Shown here: positions 7,612 through 15,960 of the stretch, one piece after another | Layout of the letters: each line of letters begins with the position of its first letter | Position numbering within the stretch: the stretch's first letter is position 1 | Source: Lactiplantibacillus pingfangensis | GTDB lineage: Bacteria; Bacillota; Bacilli; Lactobacillales; Lactobacillaceae | DNA length: 57,201 bases | Assembly: GCF_005404945.1 (NCBI RefSeq) | Contig: NZ_BJDG01000023.1 | Span: 1-57,201 of the forward strand | Direction of reading: 5' to 3' | Translations under genes and position numbers: made by a program | Notes under the pieces: generated by a model | The model's input: the letters and a program-made list of their open reading frames with translations, nothing else | Told to the model about the DNA's origin: nothing | The model's database searches: none

Positions 7612-7947
7612 ATGATTCAAGCAATGATTACTCGTAATCCTGACCGGTTAATTACTGGTTTTCGATTAACAGGTCATGCTGATTCAGGTGCTTATGGACA
7701 AGACATCGTTTGTGCGGCAGTTTCAGTATTGGCAATCAGTACAATCAATGGGATTGAACAAGTTGCTCATCTAAAACCCGATGTCCAAAGTGATGAAGCC
7801 AACGGTGGGTTGCTCATTGCGAATTTTACTAAGCTTGACTTGAAAAATTCACAATTACAGACACTGCTTGAAAGTTTCAGCCTTGGATTAAACGATGTTG
7901 CCGCGAACTATCAGGATTACATCCGAGTTCGTGAGCAAACACGATAA
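7612..7947 (+). CDS. prp: Ribosomal-processing cysteine protease Prp
   Basis: 111 aa. Catalytic His in LTGHADSG (H22) and catalytic Cys in DIVCAAVS (C34) are both present. Prp removes the N-terminal extension of ribosomal protein L27 in Firmicutes. It lies between rplU and rpmA, 21 bp after one and 23 bp before the other, and the encoded L27 has the matching cleavage sequence. Confidence 0.95.
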   Translation: MIQAMITRNPDRLITGFRLTGHADSGAYGQDIVCAAVSVLAISTINGIEQVAHLKPDVQSDEANGGLLIANFTKLDLKNSQLQTLLESFSLGLNDVAANYQDYIRVREQTR

Positions 7948-7970
7948 CCACATTCGGAGGTGGACTTACT

Positions 7971-8249
7971 ATGAAAATGAACTTGCAATTCTTCTCTCAC
8001 CATAAAGGTGGCGGTTCAACTGCCAACGGTCGTGATTCAGCTGGTCGGCGTTTAGGTGCCAAGCGGGCTGATGGCCAAACTGTTAAGGGTGGTAACATCC
8101 TTTATCGTCAACGTGGAACCCATATTTACCCTGGTGTTAACGTTGGCCGTGGTGGCGACGATACATTATTTGCAAAGGTTGACGGTGTTGTTCGTTTCGA
8201 ACGCAAAGGTCGCGACAAGCGCCAAGTTTCTGTTTACCCAGCAAAATAA
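7971..8249 (+). CDS. rpmA: 50S ribosomal protein L27 with cleavable N-terminus
   Basis: 92 aa. Starts [21 protein letters not shown] is the Prp recognition sequence and cleavage after the Phe pair would give the mature N-terminus that reaches the peptidyl-transferase centre. GGAGGTGG precedes the ATG. C-terminal [20 protein letters not shown] is typical of L27. Last gene of the operon. Confidence 0.97.
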   Translation: MKMNLQFFSHHKGGGSTANGRDSAGRRLGAKRADGQTVKGGNILYRQRGTHIYPGVNVGRGGDDTLFAKVDGVVRFERKGRDKRQVSVYPAK

Positions 8250-8255
8250 TCTTTT

Positions 8256-8285
8256 GAAAGAGCCTCTGCTTGAGGCTCTTTTTTT
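8256..8285 (+). terminator. Terminator of rplU-prp-rpmA
   Basis: Stem AAGAGCCTC/GAGGCTCTT with loop TGCTT and a T run. Confidence 0.93.
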
Positions 8286-8335
8286 AACGCTTTAGTCGTG
8301 AATTTACCTTCCAGGACGTTGTCGTGACCCAAGTT

Positions 8336-8344
8336 TGGTATAAT
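8336..8344 (+). promoter_or_regulatory. Extended -10 promoter of pepP
   Basis: TGGTATAAT within TTTGGTATAAT; no good -35. Its position implies transcription begins near 8350-8353, so a start codon at 8350 is not usable. Confidence 0.65.
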
Positions 8345-8373
8345 AAAGCATGAGTTATGATGGGAGTGACTGG

Positions 8374-9438
8374 ATGTCAGGTCGAATTGAACGGTTACAA
8401 GCAAGGTTTGATCAGTTAAAAATTGATGCGTTTCTCGTTTCAAGTGAGGGTAATCTCCACTATTTGACGGGGATGGCGGACATGGCCGGCGACGGGTATT
8501 TACTTGTGCTTGCCAAGTCAGTCTATCTAATTACGGATGCCCGTTATCAAACCGCCTTCGCGGCGCAATTTGATAAAGACCATCTGATAATTACGCGCGA
8601 CTACCTTGGGGCAGTGTGTGACGTGATTGCCGATCAACAAACCGGTGTCTTAGGTTTCGAAGATGGCTTGCCTTACACTGCGTACAGCTTTTTGGATGAA
8701 AACTTAGTCAGTGACTTAGTGGCCATACCAAATGTCGTCGAACAGATCCGGATGGTGAAGTCGGCTGATGAAATTGATCAGCTACGAGCTACCGCTAAAT
8801 TGGCCGATGCTGGTTTTGAGTACATCACGAGTATTGTACGACCCGGGATGCGAGAAATTGACGTCAGCAACTTGCTGGACGCTTTTATGCGGACACACGG
8901 TGCTAGTGGACCGTCGTTTACGACGATCGTCCTTGGTGGTGCTCGGGCCGCCTTGCCCCATGGGACCGCATCACAGGCGTTATTAACGGCCGGTCAGCTC
9001 GTGACTTTAGATTTTGGTTACTTTTTGAACGGCTATACGTCAGATATGACGCGGACGTTTGCCTTAGGACAACCTAATCAGAAGTTGGCCGCAGCGTATG
9101 AGACTGTAAAAATGGCGCAGCAAGCAGTGATTGACCAGATTAAGCCTGGTGCGTTGAGTGCCGATCTGGATGGCGTTGGGCGACGGCTTATCACAGACGC
9201 TGGTTATGGCGATGCCTTTAATCATGGCATGGGTCATGGCATTGGCCTAGAGATTCATGAAGGTCCCTTAATTTCGACTCGCGGTGATGAAACCCTTGTC
9301 AGTAACAGTGTTGTGACGGTTGAACCCGGCGTTTATTTTCCTGGCTTAGGTGGCATGCGCATCGAAGACGATGTGTTGGTCACTGAAACGGGCCATGAAC
9401 GATTGACAACCGCGACCCGCGATTTATTGATTTTGTAA
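8374..9438 (+). CDS. pepP: M24-family Xaa-Pro aminopeptidase/dipeptidase
   Basis: 354 aa from the ATG at 8374, which has GGGAG at 8362-8366; an earlier ATG at 8350 lies at the transcription start. N-terminal creatinase domain (1-130) and C-terminal pita-bread metallopeptidase domain. All five metal ligands are present: D213 (TLDFG), D224 (YTSDMT), H288 (GMGHGIG), E317 (VEPGV) and E331 (GMRIEDD). Cytoplasmic peptidase releasing residues next to proline. Encoded immediately before efp, as in many Firmicutes. Could be called PepP or PepQ-like; the neighbour favours the YqhT/PepP group. Confidence 0.92.
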   Translation: MSGRIERLQARFDQLKIDAFLVSSEGNLHYLTGMADMAGDGYLLVLAKSVYLITDARYQTAFAAQFDKDHLIITRDYLGAVCDVIADQQTGVLGFEDGLPYTAYSFLDENLVSDLVAIPNVVEQIRMVKSADEIDQLRATAKLADAGFEYITSIVRPGMREIDVSNLLDAFMRTHGASGPSFTTIVLGGARAALPHGTASQALLTAGQLVTLDFGYFLNGYTSDMTRTFALGQPNQKLAAAYETVKMAQQAVIDQIKPGALSADLDGVGRRLITDAGYGDAFNHGMGHGIGLEIHEGPLISTRGDETLVSNSVVTVEPGVYFPGLGGMRIEDDVLVTETGHERLTTATRDLLIL

Positions 9439-9449
9439 TGGTAAGACAG

Positions 9450-9478
9450 TTGCCATGGCGGCTCTGTCTTGTTATAGT
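9450..9478 (+). promoter_or_regulatory. Promoter of efp, overlapping a small hairpin
   Basis: TTGCCA (9450-9455), 17-bp spacer, TATAGT (9473-9478). The inverted repeat AAGACAG/CTGTCTT brackets the -35 and may also act as a weak 3' hairpin for pepP. Confidence 0.6.
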
Positions 9479-9510
9479 AATAAAGATATCTTCATAGGAG
9501 GAACTTTTAT

Positions 9511-10068
9511 ATGATTTCTACAGCAGATTTTAAAAACGGTTTAACAATTGAAGTAGACCATGCCATTTGGCGTATCGTGGAATTCCAGCACGTTAAGCCT
9601 GGTAAGGGTGGTGCTTTTGTACGTTCAAAGCTTAAGAATTTACGGACAGGTGCCGTTCAAGATAAGACTTTCCGTGCCGGTGCTAAGATGGAACAAGCCC
9701 CAATCGAAAAGAGCACGATGCAATACCTTTATGCCGATGGTGACAACTATGTCTTCATGAATACGGACACCTACGAACAACTTGAAATTCCTGGCGATCA
9801 TATCCAGACAGAATTGAAATTCTTGAAGGAAAACATGGAAGTTCAAGTCACTTTATATGGTGGCGAAGTTTTGGGAATTGAATTGCCAAACACCGTTACT
9901 TTGGAAGTTACTGATACCGAACCAGGTATTAAGGGTGACACCGCTTCTGGTGGTTCAAAGCCAGCTACTTTGGAAACTGGCGCGATTATTCAAGTGCCAT
10001 TCTTCGTTAAGGCTGGCGACAAGTTGATCGTCAACACGGTCGACAGTACCTACGTTTCTCGGGCTTAA
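9511..10068 (+). CDS. efp: Translation elongation factor P
   Basis: 185 aa, full length, three beta-barrel domains. The loop that enters the peptidyl-transferase centre reads VKPGKGGAF with Lys32 at its tip, the residue modified in other bacteria. Relieves ribosome stalling at polyproline. AGGAGGA precedes the ATG by 8 nt. C-terminal domain ends in [15 protein letters not shown]. Own promoter, then a 45-bp gap to the Asp23 gene. Confidence 0.97.
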   Translation: MISTADFKNGLTIEVDHAIWRIVEFQHVKPGKGGAFVRSKLKNLRTGAVQDKTFRAGAKMEQAPIEKSTMQYLYADGDNYVFMNTDTYEQLEIPGDHIQTELKFLKENMEVQVTLYGGEVLGIELPNTVTLEVTDTEPGIKGDTASGGSKPATLETGAIIQVPFFVKAGDKLIVNTVDSTYVSRA

Positions 10069-10113
10069 TTATTAAGCTAGCGCCGACAAACATGGAATTG
10101 GAGGAATGTCAAA

Positions 10114-10572
10114 ATGGCTGAAAGTAGCAACATTACGTTACAAAGTAAAGAACCCAGCTTAGGACAAATTCAAATTGCACCAGAAGTGCTTGAGATAATC
10201 GTTGGTATCGCGGTAAGCCAGATTGAAGGGGTTAACCGCATGCGTGGCTCGATTTCTTCCAGTGTAAATGAGTTGTTCGGTCGTAAAAAGTCGCTCAGTA
10301 AAGGTGTCAAGTTGACGATCGTAGATGACCAAATCAGTGTTGATGTCTATGCCTATTTGGATTACGGCGTGTCCGTACCCAAAGTTGCCTTAGCCATTCA
10401 AGACAAAGTCAAACAACAAATTTTGTTTATGACTGATTTAGCCCTGAGCGAAGTTAATGTACACATTACCGGAATCGTCACCGAAAAGACGGAAAGCGGG
10501 ATTGACCCGAATAACCTGTTTGGTGACGCAGACCCTGAAACCCCAGAAAATGAAGACGGTGAAGAATCTTGA
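10114..10572 (+). CDS. Asp23/Gls24 family envelope stress protein (YqhY-like)
   Basis: 152 aa. The Asp23 domain spans about residues 15-125 (IQIAPEVLEIIVGIAVSQIE start, then LTIVDDQISVDVYAYLDYG). The C-terminus is acidic. Family function is poorly defined; YqhY in Bacillus influences acetyl-CoA carboxylase and lies next to nusB as here. Ends four bases inside nusB (TTGA overlap), so the two are translationally coupled. A second Asp23 paralogue is at 36104. Confidence 0.9.
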   Translation: MAESSNITLQSKEPSLGQIQIAPEVLEIIVGIAVSQIEGVNRMRGSISSSVNELFGRKKSLSKGVKLTIVDDQISVDVYAYLDYGVSVPKVALAIQDKVKQQILFMTDLALSEVNVHITGIVTEKTESGIDPNNLFGDADPETPENEDGEES

Positions 10573-10988
10573 GTTTAACGCGTCATGAAATTCGTGAAAA
10601 AGCGTTTCAGGCCTTGTTTGCTTTGAACGCTAATCCGGATGCTGATGAAAATCAGTTATACCAACAGTTACTTAATCCTGATGAAACGGCGGAATTAGAA
10701 ATTCCAAGTTATCTCAGTACGTTGGTGACCGGTGTCACGGAACATCAAGCGGAATTGGACGCCAAAATTCAACCGTATTTGAGTCAAACTTGGTCATTGG
10801 ATCGGTTGCCAAAAACCGATTTGATTGTCTTGCGACTCGCATTTTATGAGTTGGAATATGTGGATGATGTGCCCGGGAAAGTGGCAGTCAATGAAGCAAT
10901 CGAATTAACGAAAGCTTTCAGTGACGACCAATCACGGAAATTTGTGAGTGGCGTCTTAGGTAAGGCTGTCATGAACGATCACATTTAG
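10569..10988 (+). CDS. nusB: Transcription antitermination factor NusB
   Basis: 139 aa from a TTG start overlapping the previous stop. All-alpha RNA-binding fold with LTRHEIREKAFQALFAL at the N-terminus and the boxA/NusE-binding region LPKTDLIVLRLAFYELEY. Acts in antitermination of rRNA operons with NusE. Closing gene of the efp-Asp23-nusB group, followed by a terminator. Confidence 0.96.
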   Translation: MSLTRHEIREKAFQALFALNANPDADENQLYQQLLNPDETAELEIPSYLSTLVTGVTEHQAELDAKIQPYLSQTWSLDRLPKTDLIVLRLAFYELEYVDDVPGKVAVNEAIELTKAFSDDQSRKFVSGVLGKAVMNDHI

Positions 10989-11020
10989 TCTAAAACCGAA
11001 CAATAACTTGTTCAACTTGG

Positions 11021-11049
11021 AAAGCCTGGCAAATTGCCGGGCTTTTTTT
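11021..11049 (+). terminator. Terminator after nusB
   Basis: Stem AAAGCCTGGC/GCCGGGCTTT with a T run. Confidence 0.9.
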
Positions 11050-11091
11050 AGGAACTCTTAGTGCAGCGGCTATATAATCAGGGTTGGAATA

Positions 11092-11100
11092 TGCTAAAAT
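11092..11100 (+). promoter_or_regulatory. Extended -10 promoter of the folD operon
   Basis: TGCTAAAAT; no convincing -35. Drives folD-xseA-xseB-ispA and probably tlyA. Confidence 0.55.
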
Positions 11101-11132
11101 AAAAAAAGACAAATCAAAGGAGCGTGGCATGT

Positions 11133-11993
11133 GTGACAACACTTATTGATGGTAAAGCTGTAGCGAAAAAGGTTAATCAAGCAACGCAAGTTGAAGTTGC
11201 CAAATTAGTTGAACAAGGCATTCAACCTGGAATTGTGGTCATTATTGTGGGAGCAGATCCAGCCAGTCAAATTTACGTGCGTAATAAGAATCGCAAAGCT
11301 GAAAAATTAGGGATGCATTCGATTGTCCGGGAATTACCAGACACAACGACACAAGCCGAATTACTATCAATCATTGCTGAATATAATGTCGATCCAAGTA
11401 TTCATGGCATTTTAGTGCAGTCACCATTGCCAAAACAAATTAACGAACCTTTAGTGACGATGGCTATTGATCCGAAAAAGGATGTTGATGGGTTTCATCC
11501 AACCAATATTGGTAAGCTGTTGACCAACTATCCAGGCAATTATCCAGTCGCTAATACGCCGCGGGGCATTATGACGATGCTAGCAGCCTACGATATTGAC
11601 CCGGCCGGCAAAACTGCGGTCGTGATTGGTCGGAGTACCATTGTTGGTAAACCAATGGCGGCGTTATTGACGAATGCCAATGCGACCGTCACAATCGCGC
11701 ATAGTCGCACGAAAGAGTTAAAAGCAGTGGCACGGACGGCTGATATTTTAGTCGTCGCGACCGGAATCGCGCATTTAATTACGGGTGACGATATCAAGCC
11801 CGGTGCGACTGTGATTGATGTGGGGATGGATCGTGACGCTGCCGGTAAACTTGTCGGTGATGTTGATTTTGATGCTGCTCAAGGAATTGCCGGTGCGATA
11901 ACACCAGTTCCAGGTGGGGTTGGCCCGATGACCATCGCTACCTTGATGCAAACAACTGTAGAATTAGCAAAATGGAGTGATTTAGGTGAGTGA
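11133..11993 (+). CDS. folD: Bifunctional methylenetetrahydrofolate dehydrogenase/cyclohydrolase
   Basis: 286 aa from GTG 11133, 10 nt after AAAGGAG; a GTG at 11124 is too close to that site. Interconverts 5,10-methylene- and 10-formyl-tetrahydrofolate with NADP. Catalytic Y48 and K52 occur in QIYVRNKNRK; HGILVQSPLP and PVPGGVGPMT are the two PROSITE-type signatures. Rossmann part around VVIGRSTIVGKPMA. Its formyl-folate is the donor for Fmt, encoded downstream in this window. Overlaps xseA by 8 nt. Confidence 0.97.
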   Translation: MTTLIDGKAVAKKVNQATQVEVAKLVEQGIQPGIVVIIVGADPASQIYVRNKNRKAEKLGMHSIVRELPDTTTQAELLSIIAEYNVDPSIHGILVQSPLPKQINEPLVTMAIDPKKDVDGFHPTNIGKLLTNYPGNYPVANTPRGIMTMLAAYDIDPAGKTAVVIGRSTIVGKPMAALLTNANATVTIAHSRTKELKAVARTADILVVATGIAHLITGDDIKPGATVIDVGMDRDAAGKLVGDVDFDAAQGIAGAITPVPGGVGPMTIATLMQTTVELAKWSDLGE

Positions 11994-13338
11994 CAGTCAG
12001 CAATATTTGACAGTTTCCGCACTGACGCAATATATCAAACGTAAATTCGATGTTGATCCGTATTTAGGCAAGGTCTATTTGACCGGTGAAATTTCCAACT
12101 ACCGGCCACGGCCACATACGCATCAGTATTTTAGCTTGAAAGACGACCACGCCAAAATTGCGGCAATCATGTTTCGTTCAGCCTTTGAAAAGGTGAAATT
12201 TCAACCCGAAGTTGGGATGAAAGTCTTGGTCGTGGGTCGAATTGGGCTCTATGAATCGAGCGGAAATTATCAGATTTATATTGAACGCATGGAACCAGAT
12301 GGTGTCGGTGCGCTCTATCAGGCTTACGAACAATTAAAGCAGAAGCTGGCAACTGAAGGGTTGTTTAGTGCGCCTAAACAACCGTTACCACGGTTTCCAA
12401 AACGGCTTGCGGTGGTGACCAGTCAATCTGGTGCGGTAATTCGTGATATTATCACGACGGTCCGGCGTCGTTACCCGATTGCGCAGATTGTGCTTTTTCC
12501 GGCGCAAGTACAAGGTGATGCAGCGGCTCCAGAAATTGCGCGTCAGATTGAACGGGCCAATGCTAGTGGCGACTTTGACACGCTAATCATTGGTCGTGGT
12601 GGTGGGTCAATTGAAGATCTATGGCCATTTAATGAAGAAGTTGTGGCACGGGCGATTGCGGCCAGTAAATTGCCGGTTATTTCCTCCGTTGGGCATGAAA
12701 CGGATACCACGATTGCCGACTTGGTTGCGGATGTGCGGGCTGCCACGCCAACTGCGGCCGCTGAATTAGCAGTGCCAGTGTATCGTGATGTGTTGTTACA
12801 ACTTAATCAGGATCAAACGCGGATTTTCAATGGGTTTCAAAATATTTTGCGCCGCGATCGACAACAATTGACGAAATTAACGACGTCATACGTGTTCATG
12901 CAGCCCAACCGGTTGTATGAAGGCTATGTCCAAAAGTTAGATTTCTTAACCGAGCGACTGCAACAGGCGGGGAGTCAACGGTTGGTCCAGTCCCAGCAGC
13001 AGTATCAGCGGTTGGCGCAGCGTCTCGGCCAGCAAACCCCAATTCATCGTGTTCGTCAGGCCCAAACGCAGTTAACAAATCTACAACAGCGCCTTCAGCG
13101 TGGAACCCAATTGGTCTTAACGACCAAGGCACAACAACTTAATCGGACCATCCAATCACTGGATTTATTGAGTCCGTTGAAGATTATGGGCCGTGGCTAT
13201 GCGTTTGTGACGCACGATGATCAAATTGTCCGGTCGATTAAACAAGTCGCTGAAAAACAAACCGTCGCGGTGCATTTTGCAGACGGCGAAGCACAGGCCC
13301 AAATTACGAAAATTGATGGAGGTAAGATAAATGGCTGA
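11986..13338 (+). CDS. xseA: Exodeoxyribonuclease VII large subunit
   Basis: 450 aa from GTG 11986, overlapping folD. N-terminal OB-fold (about 5-105, [20 protein letters not shown]), nuclease domain with [13 protein letters not shown] and [14 protein letters not shown], long coiled coil rich in Gln/Arg (about 265-395), and the C-terminal tail [15 protein letters not shown] that assembles with XseB. Degrades single-stranded DNA and helps mismatch and crosslink repair. Confidence 0.97.
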   Translation: MSDSQQYLTVSALTQYIKRKFDVDPYLGKVYLTGEISNYRPRPHTHQYFSLKDDHAKIAAIMFRSAFEKVKFQPEVGMKVLVVGRIGLYESSGNYQIYIERMEPDGVGALYQAYEQLKQKLATEGLFSAPKQPLPRFPKRLAVVTSQSGAVIRDIITTVRRRYPIAQIVLFPAQVQGDAAAPEIARQIERANASGDFDTLIIGRGGGSIEDLWPFNEEVVARAIAASKLPVISSVGHETDTTIADLVADVRAATPTAAAELAVPVYRDVLLQLNQDQTRIFNGFQNILRRDRQQLTKLTTSYVFMQPNRLYEGYVQKLDFLTERLQQAGSQRLVQSQQQYQRLAQRLGQQTPIHRVRQAQTQLTNLQQRLQRGTQLVLTTKAQQLNRTIQSLDLLSPLKIMGRGYAFVTHDDQIVRSIKQVAEKQTVAVHFADGEAQAQITKIDGGKING

Positions 13339-13570
13339 TCAACCAACTTTTGAAGCAAATTTAACGCAATTAGAAACGATTGTGAACCAATTAGAACAAG
13401 GCGATGTGCCTTTAGAACAAGCCTTGGATCAATTTCAAAAAGGCGTGACTTTGAGCAAACAATTACAAACCACGTTAGAAGGGGCCGAAAAGACCTTAAC
13501 CAAGATGATGGACGAAAGTGGCACAGAAGTCCCATTCGAACAGCCAAAAGCGCCTGATTCTAATGACTGA
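13331..13570 (+). CDS. xseB: Exodeoxyribonuclease VII small subunit
   Basis: 79 aa, helical hairpin ([20 protein letters not shown], then [12 protein letters not shown]). Several copies bind the coiled coil of each XseA. Overlaps xseA by 8 nt and ispA by 8 nt, giving tight translational coupling. Confidence 0.95.
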   Translation: MADQPTFEANLTQLETIVNQLEQGDVPLEQALDQFQKGVTLSKQLQTTLEGAEKTLTKMMDESGTEVPFEQPKAPDSND

Positions 13571-14453
13571 GCTAAGTTTAGCCGCCTTTGAAGCACAGTG
13601 GCGACCACGACTCAATACTTATTTGGCCGAAAATTTACGGGCAGTAAGTGACCGTGACAGTTTAACCGCGGCGATTCGCTATTCGGTGTTAGCCGGTGGC
13701 AAACGGTTGCGACCACTACTGAGTTTGGCAGTGTTAACCGCGTTTGATCGGCCAATCACATCGGCGAATTTGCGGGCGAGTGTTGCATTGGAATTAATGC
13801 ATACTTATTCGTTGATTCATGATGACTTACCAGCCATGGATAACGATGGGTTACGGCGCGGAAAACCGACGAGTCATGTCAAGTTTGGCGAAGACATTGC
13901 AATTCTAGCGGGCGATGCCTTACAACCATTAGCCTTTCAATGGCTCGCCGATAGTGGCTTACCTGCCGAACAAGTCGCTAAATTGACCTTAGCACTGGCA
14001 CAAGCGGCGGGGCCACAAGGAATGGTGGCTGGTCAAGTGGCTGATGTTCAAGGTGCCGGGATGCACTTAACCTTGCCAAAATTACAACAATTGCATCGTG
14101 AAAAAACGGGGGCACTGATTCACTATGCGGTCTTAGCTGGCGCAATTCAGGCGGATGTGACTGCTGACGTTCAAACGGCGTTGTTAGCTTTTGGGGATGC
14201 CTTTGGACTTGCCTTCCAGATTTACGACGATATTTTGGACGTGACGAGTACGCCGGCACAATTAGGTAAGCAGACGCACAAAGATGCGGGCGAACATAAG
14301 AATACTTATCCCGGGCTGTTAGGCTTAGAGGGTGCTGAAGTGGCGCTAAATCAAGCGCTAGCAACTGCCAAAACCGCCATTGATCGTGCTGAACGGCTGA
14401 GTCAGCGGGACTTGAGCCTATTGACATCGTTTTTAACGTATTTTACGAATTAG
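13563..14453 (+). CDS. ispA: Geranyl/farnesyl diphosphate synthase
   Basis: 296 aa from ATG 13563, overlapping the xseB stop; a longer frame from 13518 lies inside xseB. Trans-prenyltransferase making short-chain allylic diphosphates for isoprenoids such as undecaprenyl-P and menaquinone precursors. First Asp-rich motif [10 protein letters not shown] (D87, D88, D93), second Asp-rich motif YDDILD (D222, D223, D226), plus GGKRLRP for IPP binding. The common xseB-ispA-tlyA order is kept. Confidence 0.95.
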   Translation: MTELSLAAFEAQWRPRLNTYLAENLRAVSDRDSLTAAIRYSVLAGGKRLRPLLSLAVLTAFDRPITSANLRASVALELMHTYSLIHDDLPAMDNDGLRRGKPTSHVKFGEDIAILAGDALQPLAFQWLADSGLPAEQVAKLTLALAQAAGPQGMVAGQVADVQGAGMHLTLPKLQQLHREKTGALIHYAVLAGAIQADVTADVQTALLAFGDAFGLAFQIYDDILDVTSTPAQLGKQTHKDAGEHKNTYPGLLGLEGAEVALNQALATAKTAIDRAERLSQRDLSLLTSFLTYFTN

Positions 14454-14467
14454 AGGACTTAAATTAG

Positions 14468-15283
14468 ATGGAAAAAGAACGCATTGATGTTTTATTAGTA
14501 CAACAAGGCCTATTCGATACCCGGGAAAAGGCCAAGCGCGCCGTCATGGCCGGTGAAATCTTAGGTGTGAATGAGGAACGCTTGGATAAACCGGGTGTAA
14601 AAATTCCGGTGACAACCGAATTGCATTTAAAGGGCAAGCCCATGCCATACGTGTCGCGTGGTGGGCTAAAACTTGAAAAAGCCCTCAAAAGTTTTCAGAT
14701 CGATGTTTCGGATCGCATTGTGTTAGATATTGGTTCTTCAACGGGCGGCTTCACCGATGTCATGTTACAAAATGGTGCTCAAATGAGTTATGCCTTGGAT
14801 GTTGGGAGCAATCAATTAGTTTGGAAGCTCCGACAAGACCCGCGCGTGGAAGTAATGGAGCATACTAATTTCCGCTATAGCAAGTTAGCTGATTTTAAAC
14901 GTGGCCAACCAAGTTTTGCGTCGATTGATGTCTCCTTCATTTCGCTACACCTGATCTTGCCACCACTGCATGCCATTATTGAAAACGGTGGCGAAGTAGT
15001 TGCACTCATTAAGCCACAATTTGAAGCTGGTCGGGAAAATGTTGGTAAACATGGGATTGTTCGTGATCATGCGGTGCATACGGCGGTGTTAACCGATATT
15101 GTTAATTTTGCGCAATCGGCAGGCTACAATGTGCTTGGCCTTGATTATTCACCAATTAAGGGTGGCGAAGGCAATATTGAATTTTTAGTCCATTTGCAAG
15201 CAACTGATGATACTGCTGAAGTCAAGCCCGTGGTCTCAATCGAAAAGACGCAACAGGCGGCTTACGACCAACTGAATAAGTAA
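14468..15283 (+). CDS. tlyA: TlyA-family rRNA 2'-O-methyltransferase/hemolysin-like protein
   Basis: 271 aa. N-terminal S4 RNA-binding domain (1-62, ERIDVLLVQQGLFDTREKAK) and C-terminal FtsJ-like Rossmann methyltransferase with SAM motif LDIGSSTGGFTD. Catalytic-type residues K-D-K-E are plausible (KLRQD, DVSFIS, ALIKPQFE). In Bacillus the equivalent YqxC lies in the same place. Probable target is ribosomal RNA; the hemolysin label is historical. Starts 14 bp after ispA. Confidence 0.92.
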   Translation: MEKERIDVLLVQQGLFDTREKAKRAVMAGEILGVNEERLDKPGVKIPVTTELHLKGKPMPYVSRGGLKLEKALKSFQIDVSDRIVLDIGSSTGGFTDVMLQNGAQMSYALDVGSNQLVWKLRQDPRVEVMEHTNFRYSKLADFKRGQPSFASIDVSFISLHLILPPLHAIIENGGEVVALIKPQFEAGRENVGKHGIVRDHAVHTAVLTDIVNFAQSAGYNVLGLDYSPIKGGEGNIEFLVHLQATDDTAEVKPVVSIEKTQQAAYDQLNK

Positions 15284-15301
15284 TTATTTTGTAATCCAGT
15301 C

Positions 15302-15330
15302 TTTCATATTTATGCAAAATAGCTTATGAT
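15302..15330 (+). promoter_or_regulatory. Promoter of argR
   Basis: TTTCAT (15302-15307), 17-bp spacer, TATGAT (15325-15330). Confidence 0.55.
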
Positions 15331-15368
15331 GTGGGTAGTGAACTGACTAAAACGCTGGGGGTGATCGG

Positions 15369-15827
15369 TTGAAAAAGCAAGAGCGCCAACGCTACATTAA
15401 ACGATTATTAAGTTCAAGAGAAATTGAACGACAAGAAGACTTTGTCAGCTTATTACGTGCCGAAAATATTGACGTTACGCAAGCCACGATTTCAAGAGAT
15501 ATCAAAGACATGCAACTGGTAAAAGTTCCCTCGGCGACGGGTGGCTATCATTACAGTATGCCGGTCCAAAAAAAGATGGACACGGAGAAAAAGCTCAAAC
15601 GAACTTTGAAAGATGCGTACGTGTCATATGCCACTCAGGACAAGTTTGTGCTGATTAAGGTTTTACCTGGTAATGGCCCAGCGCTGGCTTCATTAATTGA
15701 AGACATGCACTATGAGCACGTCTTTGGGACGGTGGGCGATGATTCGACTGTTCTGATCATCTGTAAATCACTCGATGCGACCTTAGAATTACAACAAACA
15801 CTTCAACGACTATTAAGCGACAACTAA
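15369..15827 (+). CDS. argR: Arginine repressor
   Basis: 152 aa from TTG 15369, after GGGGGTGA. N-terminal winged helix-turn-helix (about 1-70: SSREIERQEDFVSLL, then TQATISRDIKDMQLVK) and C-terminal hexamerisation and arginine-binding domain (about 80-150) with GTVGDDSTVLIIC carrying the Gly-Asp-Asp that contacts arginine. Controls arginine biosynthesis and catabolism. It sits before recN in many Firmicutes. L. plantarum carries more than one ArgR paralogue, so this copy's exact regulon is uncertain. Confidence 0.95.
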   Translation: MKKQERQRYIKRLLSSREIERQEDFVSLLRAENIDVTQATISRDIKDMQLVKVPSATGGYHYSMPVQKKMDTEKKLKRTLKDAYVSYATQDKFVLIKVLPGNGPALASLIEDMHYEHVFGTVGDDSTVLIICKSLDATLELQQTLQRLLSDN

Positions 15828-15910
15828 AGGTGATCATGAAAGTGTCTGACAACAGGCGCTTTTAGATTTCTTTTGTGACTCGTTTTGACTAAAAAGTTCG
15901 AAGATAATCA

Positions 15911-15947
15911 GGCGGCTGAGACTTTTGTCACAGCCGCCATTTTTTTA
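15911..15947 (+). terminator. Terminator or attenuator between argR and recN
   Basis: Perfect 8-bp stem GGCGGCTG/CAGCCGCC plus T run, ending right before the AGGAGGG ribosome site of recN. recN must either have a promoter overlapping this hairpin or depend on readthrough. Confidence 0.85.
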
Positions 15948-15960
15948 GGAGGGATTTGCG

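Noticed and set aside
8350-8373. Earlier ATG for pepP
   Set aside because: It lies at the expected transcription start just after an extended -10, while the ATG at 8374 has a proper ribosome site.
13978-14427. 149-codon antisense ORF in ispA
   Set aside because: Antisense shadow within a gene whose both Asp-rich motifs are intact.
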